Assembly: GCA_020633675.1 (NCBI GenBank) | Contig: JACKDE010000001.1 | Span: 1,116,001-1,180,000 of the forward strand | Length of the DNA stretch: 64,000 bases | Origin: Deferribacteres bacterium | GTDB lineage: Bacteria > Zhuqueibacterota > Zhuqueibacteria > Zhuqueibacterales > Geothermadaptataceae | Direction: 5' to 3' | Shown: positions 59,718 to 64,000 of the stretch, in pieces | Position numbering within the stretch: the first letter of the stretch is position 1 | Layout: each line of letters starts with the position of its first letter | Translations under genes and position numbers: made by a program | Notes under the pieces: generated by a model | Database searches by the model: none | What the model saw: the letters and a program-made list of their open reading frames with translations, nothing else | What the model was told of the DNA's origin: nothing

Positions 59718-60302
59718 TTATGCAGGCTGGAGATCAGCATTGGAACTCGCACCGCTGGCGAGGAATTGCGAGATATATTTGACCATCATGTCAATCTTTT
59801 GATCGATTGTGTCTGATTCCGGGGCGCAAAATTGCAAGTTGTAAAATGGTTCACGCTGCGGATGGCACAGGCATATGCTCAGCTTGGCCTTGGCTTTTTT
59901 GCAGACATAGGTTGAGACAAGATCGAAGTCCGGATTTAAATCGATGATCACATCATAGTGATTTTCTGCAATTTTGCCGAGAAAACGGCGAGTAGGCACA
60001 CCAATGGGGGTGAGGTCATTTTCGGTGAGTCGAATGGTGTTGTTCTGCAAATCGTTTGGAATCAAACTGGCGTTTTGCTCCCGAATGAAAACGGAAAAAC
60101 GCGTTTCAGGCATCAGTTTGGCAAGGTCTTGCTGACGGTTAATCGCCACACTGAAATTATCGAGTTGCTCTGGCATTAAAATCAATGCAGTTCTCACTTG
60201 ATTGAAGAAATTGCCATAGTCGATAATTTCAGTATTAGTTTCACCTTTAGTTGACCAAAAAAGCTGCTTTTTTCCGATTTTTTCGAGAAATTTTTTGAAC
60301 AT
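59718..60302 (-). CDS. Hypothetical protein, distant GT9-like fold
   Basis: 194 residues. NFFNQVRTALILMPEQLDNFSVAINRQQDLAKLMPETRFSVFI and NHYDVIIDLNPDFDLVSTYVCKKAKAKLSICL recall the N-terminal half of heptosyltransferase-like (GT9) proteins, while the C-terminal donor domain is missing. I do not assign a function. ATG 60302 is chosen since a longer in-frame start would overlap the upstream barrel gene by about 65 bases. Confidence 0.6.
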   Translation of the reverse strand: MFKKFLEKIGKKQLFWSTKGETNTEIIDYGNFFNQVRTALILMPEQLDNFSVAINRQQDLAKLMPETRFSVFIREQNASLIPNDLQNNTIRLTENDLTPIGVPTRRFLGKIAENHYDVIIDLNPDFDLVSTYVCKKAKAKLSICLCHPQREPFYNLQFCAPESDTIDQKIDMMVKYISQFLASGASSNADLQPA

Positions 60303-60408
60303 TGAAAAATCGCCGTTGAGAATTGAAAATGTTCGACTTGTTGCATGAGTAAAAAAAATAATATAGAGAAAAGCCGTGTCTGTGTCAATACAAAGTTTGT
60401 GGTAGAAG

Positions 60409-62271
60409 CTACTCGCTTCCCGCACTAATTTGCAAGCCGTATATTTGCTCCATGTGGGCGCCAAGTTTAGCACTTCTGCGAGTGAAGGCAGCGACTCGAA
60501 TTGTCCTTGATGGCACCCACTTAAGCATCAGTAGAAGCTGTTCGCCGGTACCAAACAGCGCTTGTGACAATGTATACCCTGGCAGAAACGGCTCGAAGAC
60601 ATACATTCGGGATGCAAAGCTTTTTGCAGAAAAATACGTGTAGCGCATTGCAGCACGAAATACGCGCTTTCGAATTTCGATTTCATGCGATTGCATCGTG
60701 CCGCGTTCGATTGTCTCCGCAAGCGCAAAACTCACAGCCTCGACACGAATAAGGTAGTTTACCATTTTCTGTAAGCGGGTGCGGAATTGTACACGCCAGC
60801 TGAAACGTGTTTCTGCGGTCATTTGTTCACCAGCTGGCTGCTGAGTGCTTGCTTCGGATGGCCAGGCTGCGTCTTGCGTGCGATATTTGATCCGGAGCCA
60901 AAGTTCACTTCCGGGGCCAAGCATTTGTTGCCAATATATGCCCAGATCCTGCTGCTTTACAGGCTGTGGCTGAGTGTAGGTACGCCACAGCGTTTTGTGG
61001 CGGATGTTGAAAAACACTAATCTGCCGGCTCCAATCCGGGCCTGCAATCCGGTATAAAAAGCGCTTTCATTACCTGTTCCGCCGACCCGATTCCCCGGGA
61101 GTGCGCCAAATTCATTTTGGAAGCCAGGCGCAGCCTGCCAGAATGCAGTTGTCAGCAACGCAAGCGGGGTCCGCCATTGCATGCTGAGCAGACCAGCCTG
61201 AGCATGCCCGCTGAAGCCGAATTCACCGACGATATTCATGCGCTTTTCAAAGCCAATGTACTGAAATGCCGCGGAATAAAAGGAGCGGGCCTCGCCGCGA
61301 AATGCGTAATGTTGCCGTATTGAATCGGGAGGGGAGATTGTATGCGAATATTGCTGATGCAAAAGATTGATGCTCAGGTTCATCGCTGATGAGACCGGCA
61401 CGTTTAGCGCTGTACCAAAGCAGCGTTCCAAAAGGGCATTCCGCGCAGCTATTTGGCTGTCCGTGACATGTATTCCGTCGTTTGGTCGGCTGATGACGGT
61501 ACCATTGGGCGCTACACGGGCATCCCGCTTTGCCCTTGAATAAAAAATGATCCATTGCATGCGCGAGACAGGCAGCGAAACAGCAAAACCGTTAAAGGCC
61601 AGATTTTCATTTGTCGAGCGGTACGGTCGCAAGCGCGCCGGTGTATAGGCGATGGCGCGGGCAGGCTGTGTGAGTACAGGCGAGCCGTATGGCCCGGCAT
61701 AGATCAATCCTGTGCCTGATTGCAGCAAAAACTGCCCGGCAATGAGCTGCGAGCGTGGCCCGGTTGGTGCAATGGATACGTAGCCAGTCATGAAATCATT
61801 GATTTGACGTTCACCCGGATCGCGCTCAGCCATGCCGCCAGCAGTAACGCCAGCGCCTTCGAAATCGAAGCGGGTATTTTGTTGCCAGCCAGCGCTTCTT
61901 CGGAGCATGCGTGTACGGATACGAGTGCGAAAATCCACACCACCGCGCGCATCGAACAGGACACGGACGATTTCCTCAGGCAAGTCTGTCGCTGCAATGA
62001 TATCTTTGTAGGAGATATTCGGTGCTTGTTTTTGCTGCAAACGTGAGAGCGACTTCAGTTGGCCGGGCTCCAGAAACCAAAGTGTTTCCAGTGAGTCCGC
62101 CGGTGCATGATTAATGCGAAAAGGCGATGGGACAAGCGTCCGCAAAACTTCCTGTAACTCAGAAATTTCATCATCTTCAAATGTTTCGAGTATACTTTCG
62201 AACGTTTGAGCTGAATTAGCGAATGGTGTCAACAGCAAAGACAGGCAGAAAAAAAGCACATTTTTTTTCAT
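60409..62271 (-). CDS. Exported helix-hairpin-helix and beta-barrel protein
   Basis: 620 residues. After the signal peptide (FFCLSLLLTPFANSAQ) come helix-hairpin-helix-like segments (RINHAPADSLETLWFLEPGQLKSL, NISYKDIIAATDLPEEIVRVLFD), as in ComEA-type DNA-binding or polymer-binding domains. The remaining 480 residues look like an outer-membrane barrel (alternating hydrophobic strands, many aromatic turns). Such two-part proteins are found in the FCB group without known function. Its start overlaps the stop of the upstream PorV-like gene (ATGA). Confidence 0.68.
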   Translation of the reverse strand: MKKNVLFFCLSLLLTPFANSAQTFESILETFEDDEISELQEVLRTLVPSPFRINHAPADSLETLWFLEPGQLKSLSRLQQKQAPNISYKDIIAATDLPEEIVRVLFDARGGVDFRTRIRTRMLRRSAGWQQNTRFDFEGAGVTAGGMAERDPGERQINDFMTGYVSIAPTGPRSQLIAGQFLLQSGTGLIYAGPYGSPVLTQPARAIAYTPARLRPYRSTNENLAFNGFAVSLPVSRMQWIIFYSRAKRDARVAPNGTVISRPNDGIHVTDSQIAARNALLERCFGTALNVPVSSAMNLSINLLHQQYSHTISPPDSIRQHYAFRGEARSFYSAAFQYIGFEKRMNIVGEFGFSGHAQAGLLSMQWRTPLALLTTAFWQAAPGFQNEFGALPGNRVGGTGNESAFYTGLQARIGAGRLVFFNIRHKTLWRTYTQPQPVKQQDLGIYWQQMLGPGSELWLRIKYRTQDAAWPSEASTQQPAGEQMTAETRFSWRVQFRTRLQKMVNYLIRVEAVSFALAETIERGTMQSHEIEIRKRVFRAAMRYTYFSAKSFASRMYVFEPFLPGYTLSQALFGTGEQLLLMLKWVPSRTIRVAAFTRRSAKLGAHMEQIYGLQISAGSE

Positions 62272-63071
62272 TTTTGCCTCGCAATTGCAAGTGAAAAGAT
62301 GTGAGTCGCATCGAGCGCTGGGTGGCTTTGCATTGCATAACTTATCTGCAACATTTTCAGCGCGATGCCAAAGCCAGCGGATGCTGCAGCCGGAGTATGC
62401 AGGCCTGTGCCCAATCGCACCTCCAGATTTTTCACGGGGTGATATTCAACGCCAAACCGATTTTCAGCGTCAAAATGAGCTACCTGCGCAATTTCAGAAT
62501 ACAAAACCAGTGATTGATCCAAGTCGATTCGAACCGCTGCCAGGACTTCTCGGGGCGGAGAAATGCCTGCTATCTTACCAGCGTAGGCATTTTTGATCAA
62601 TGCTCCAATGGTGATGTGTTCCGCAACAGGTAAGTGGAAGCCGGCATCGAGCGAAGAAACCTGTGCCTGACCATAGCTGGATATGGCCAGGCGCCGCAAT
62701 TGGTATTTGATCCCCAACCTGAACTTTTGAGTAAGGGCAAAAGCTCCCGCCAAACAAAAATTTTGATCACGATAAATTGTATTGCCGAAATCAACAAGGC
62801 CTGCACCGAGCGCAATATCCTGCGTACGGTAGTGCAACGCAAGCGCTATCACTGGCAGATCTGCAATCCGATATGGTTTATAGTGGGTAAGCCATATGGA
62901 TGCTTGCGGCAGATCGAGCAATTGACTGGGATTCAAAAAGGTTGTTCCGGCTTGCTCGGTGACCAGTACTTGTTGCTGATTGAGCGATATCGAACGCGTG
63001 CCAAGCGGAATAAACTGTGCGATGGCAGATGAATAAAATATGAGGAAGGTCAAAAGAATCGAAGACTTCAT
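62268..63071 (-). CDS. PorV/PorQ-like outer-membrane protein 3
   Basis: 267 residues. Signal peptide (SSILLTFLIFYSSAIAQ), then PLGTRSISLNQQQVLVTEQAGTTFLNPSQL, a divergent form of the PorV/PorQ N-terminus; beta-barrel strands throughout and GFGIALKMLQISYAM near the end. ATG 63071 follows GGGGGGAA; ATG 63083 is possible. It overlaps the HhH/barrel gene by 4 bases, so the two products probably work together at the outer membrane. Confidence 0.66.
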   Translation of the reverse strand: MKSSILLTFLIFYSSAIAQFIPLGTRSISLNQQQVLVTEQAGTTFLNPSQLLDLPQASIWLTHYKPYRIADLPVIALALHYRTQDIALGAGLVDFGNTIYRDQNFCLAGAFALTQKFRLGIKYQLRRLAISSYGQAQVSSLDAGFHLPVAEHITIGALIKNAYAGKIAGISPPREVLAAVRIDLDQSLVLYSEIAQVAHFDAENRFGVEYHPVKNLEVRLGTGLHTPAAASAGFGIALKMLQISYAMQSHPALDATHIFSLAIARQK

Positions 63072-63161
63072 GGTTCCCCCCATTAAGTTTATCGAACAGA
63101 TCGGGTCAAGGACAGCGGACTGTGACTACGGATTTTGCACTGTATTTTTCGCAGAATTTCG

Positions 63162-63488
63162 CTATTTGGATGCAGTTTGATTGCTATCCGGCACAAATCC
63201 AAAGTTTTTAGGTTTCGTCTCTTGTTGAATTTTAATTTCACCAAATTGCAATTCAAATTTTTCAATATTTTCCTGCAAAGCTTTTGCAAAAGATTTGACA
63301 TGTTGCGGCGTCATCAAAATGCGCGAATAGACTTTGGCGCGCGGCACGCCCGGAACAATTCTTGTGAAGTCGATCACAAATTCTGCGCCGGAATGCGTGA
63401 TGATCGCAAGGTTGGAGTAGATGCCTTCCGCTTCGTGCTCACCGAGTTGAATATTGATCTGTTGCTGTGGATTCTGAATGTGAGACAA
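63162..63488 (-). CDS. DUF3467 domain-containing protein
   Basis: 108 residues from a TTG start at 63488, chosen because GGGAG lies 7 bases before it; the longer version from TTG 63506 would place that site inside the gene. Pattern of DUF3467: INIQLGEHEAEGIYSNLAIITHSGAEFVIDFTRIVPGVPRAKVYSRILMTPQHVKSFAKALQENI. Small cytosolic family of unknown function. Adjacent to the outer-membrane pair but separated by about 90 bases. Confidence 0.88.
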   Translation of the reverse strand: MSHIQNPQQQINIQLGEHEAEGIYSNLAIITHSGAEFVIDFTRIVPGVPRAKVYSRILMTPQHVKSFAKALQENIEKFELQFGEIKIQQETKPKNFGFVPDSNQTASK

Positions 63489-63851
63489 AATTTTGCTCCC
63501 TTTCAATCATGAATAGCATGAAACTGAGTTGCCGTATCAGCAGGCTCAATATGATAGCAATGATTGAAAAATGCAAGCAGAAAGAAACATGATGAACAAA
63601 CCACTCGAAACCGATTGCTGATGATGAAATATCGCCGGTTTGGTGTGCTGCAAATTTGCCAGCATATGTGCTCCCTTCATGCTGCGTCGTGGGTAAACTG
63701 TACTTTATGCGGCGAGAAAACGGCAAAACCAGGTTGATGTGGACTTCGATTCTTATCCGGCATTTATAAAATCTATGTAAATGAAATCTTTAAAATTATG
63801 TAAGATAAAATAAGTTGACATTATTGCAATTTTCTGCTAAATTGCGCGGCA
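63489..63851. other. Intergenic region upstream of polA
   Basis: About 360 AT-rich bases between the DUF3467 gene (minus) and polA (plus). It contains the polA promoter at 63815-63843. The overlapping minus-strand ORF 63439-63726 has no family resemblance. I see no terminator or RNA gene. Confidence 0.5.
63815..63843 (+). promoter_or_regulatory. Sigma-70-type promoter of polA
   Basis: TTGACA (-35, 63815-63820) with TAAATT (-10, 63838-63843), 17-base spacer. The predicted start, about 63850, lies only 2 bases before the polA ATG. Confidence 0.7.
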
Positions 63852-64000
63852 ATGGCTGAACGAACCCCCAAAAAATTATACCTCATCGATGGATCGGCCT
63901 TGGCTTACCGATCTCATTTTGCCTTCATTCAGAATCCCTTGATCAATTCTCGTGGCGAAAACACCAGCGCTATTTTTGGATTTGTGCGAGCGATTTTTAA
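63852..64000 (+). CDS. polA: DNA polymerase I (3' truncated by window end)
   Basis: First 49 codons of a longer gene. LYLIDGSALAYRSHFAF and NSRGENTSAIFGFVRAIF match the start of the 5'-3' exonuclease domain of DNA polymerase I, including the catalytic Asp in LIDGSA. The ATG has no clear ribosome site, and the promoter predicts an almost leaderless mRNA. The rest of the gene is outside the window, so presence of the polymerase domain is assumed. Confidence 0.88.
   Translation, partial: MAERTPKKLYLIDGSALAYRSHFAFIQNPLINSRGENTSAIFGFVRAIF

Noticed and set aside
60303..60473. Longer N-terminus for the GT9-like protein
   Set aside because: Would overlap the upstream barrel gene and has no family-like sequence; ATG 60302 is preferred.
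63439..63726. 95-residue minus-strand ORF upstream of the DUF3467 gene
   Set aside because: Overlaps the DUF3467 start in another frame and resembles no family.
1..64000. tRNA, rRNA, insertion sequence, integrase or phage genes
   Set aside because: Looked for on both strands by motif (GTTCRANNC loops, transposase DDE and integrase-like reading frames); nothing convincing seen.

Overview
The window is a bacterial chromosome segment of moderate GC. It has a Gram-negative envelope (TonB-dependent receptor, ExbB/ExbD/TonB, OmpA-less barrel proteins of the PorV/PorQ type, Wza-like export protein, periplasmic Spy/CpxP proteins). The mix of DUF2723 (TMEM260-like), DUF4837, DUF3467, DUF4139, PorV/PorQ proteins, a FlgD-Ig-like C-terminal domain and an ExbB-ExbD-ExbD-TonB operon suggests the FCB side of the tree (candidate division KSB1, Calditrichota or relatives). 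This is an inference from gene content; no rRNA gene is present. I saw no tRNA, rRNA, CRISPR array, prophage or insertion sequence.

Layout. 1-3.3 kb: end of a polysaccharide cluster (GT4, NodB deacetylase, Poly_export protein, membrane GT2). 3.4-8.1 kb: SDR oxidoreductase with a heptamer repeat at its stop codon, S9 peptidase, then a 17-bp repeat and a frameshifted double GxxExxY gene. 8.2-15.8 kb: OPT transporter, TrhO, sulfatase, sodium/solute symporter, SCP2-like protein. 16.4-22.7 kb is the metal and cofactor region: a cobalamin riboswitch in front of a BtuB-like receptor, then a DtxR-like operator and an iron operon encoding a membrane-anchored DtxR-FeoA-FeoA fusion and a FeoB split into separate G-domain and permease proteins. 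22.8-24.8 kb (minus strand): ECF sigma factor, anti-sigma factor and two Spy/CpxP-like proteins.

25.2-32.2 kb: valS, a toxin-antitoxin-like pair wedged between valS and a decayed copy of the valS 3' end, a DUF4139 protein and recG. 32.3-43.4 kb: envelope glycosylation (DUF2723 protein, GT2s, methyltransferase, PfkB kinase, RmlD-like reductase, polyprenol-phosphate mannose synthase, and a GT2 fused to a sugar-phosphate transferase domain lacking its acidic dyad). 43.6-46.1 kb: accA, folD, HAD phosphatase. 46.2-51 kb: secreted and outer-membrane proteins, including two PorV/PorQ proteins next to a protein with a T9SS-like C-terminus. 51.5-53.8 kb: exbB-exbD-exbD-tonB with a good promoter and tandem terminators. 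53.9-58.3 kb: lipoprotein, ECF sigma factor with zinc anti-sigma, lipid kinase, two glycosyltransferases. 58.3-63.5 kb (minus): GGDEF protein, GT9-like protein, HhH/barrel protein with a PorV-like partner, DUF3467 protein. The window ends in the start of polA.

Functional links: the BtuB-like receptor depends on TonB/ExbB/ExbD energy, and an operon for this lies 35 kb away. The split Feo system is probably sensed and repressed by a DtxR-family protein, perhaps its own first gene. The mannose synthase could supply the DUF2723 transferase.
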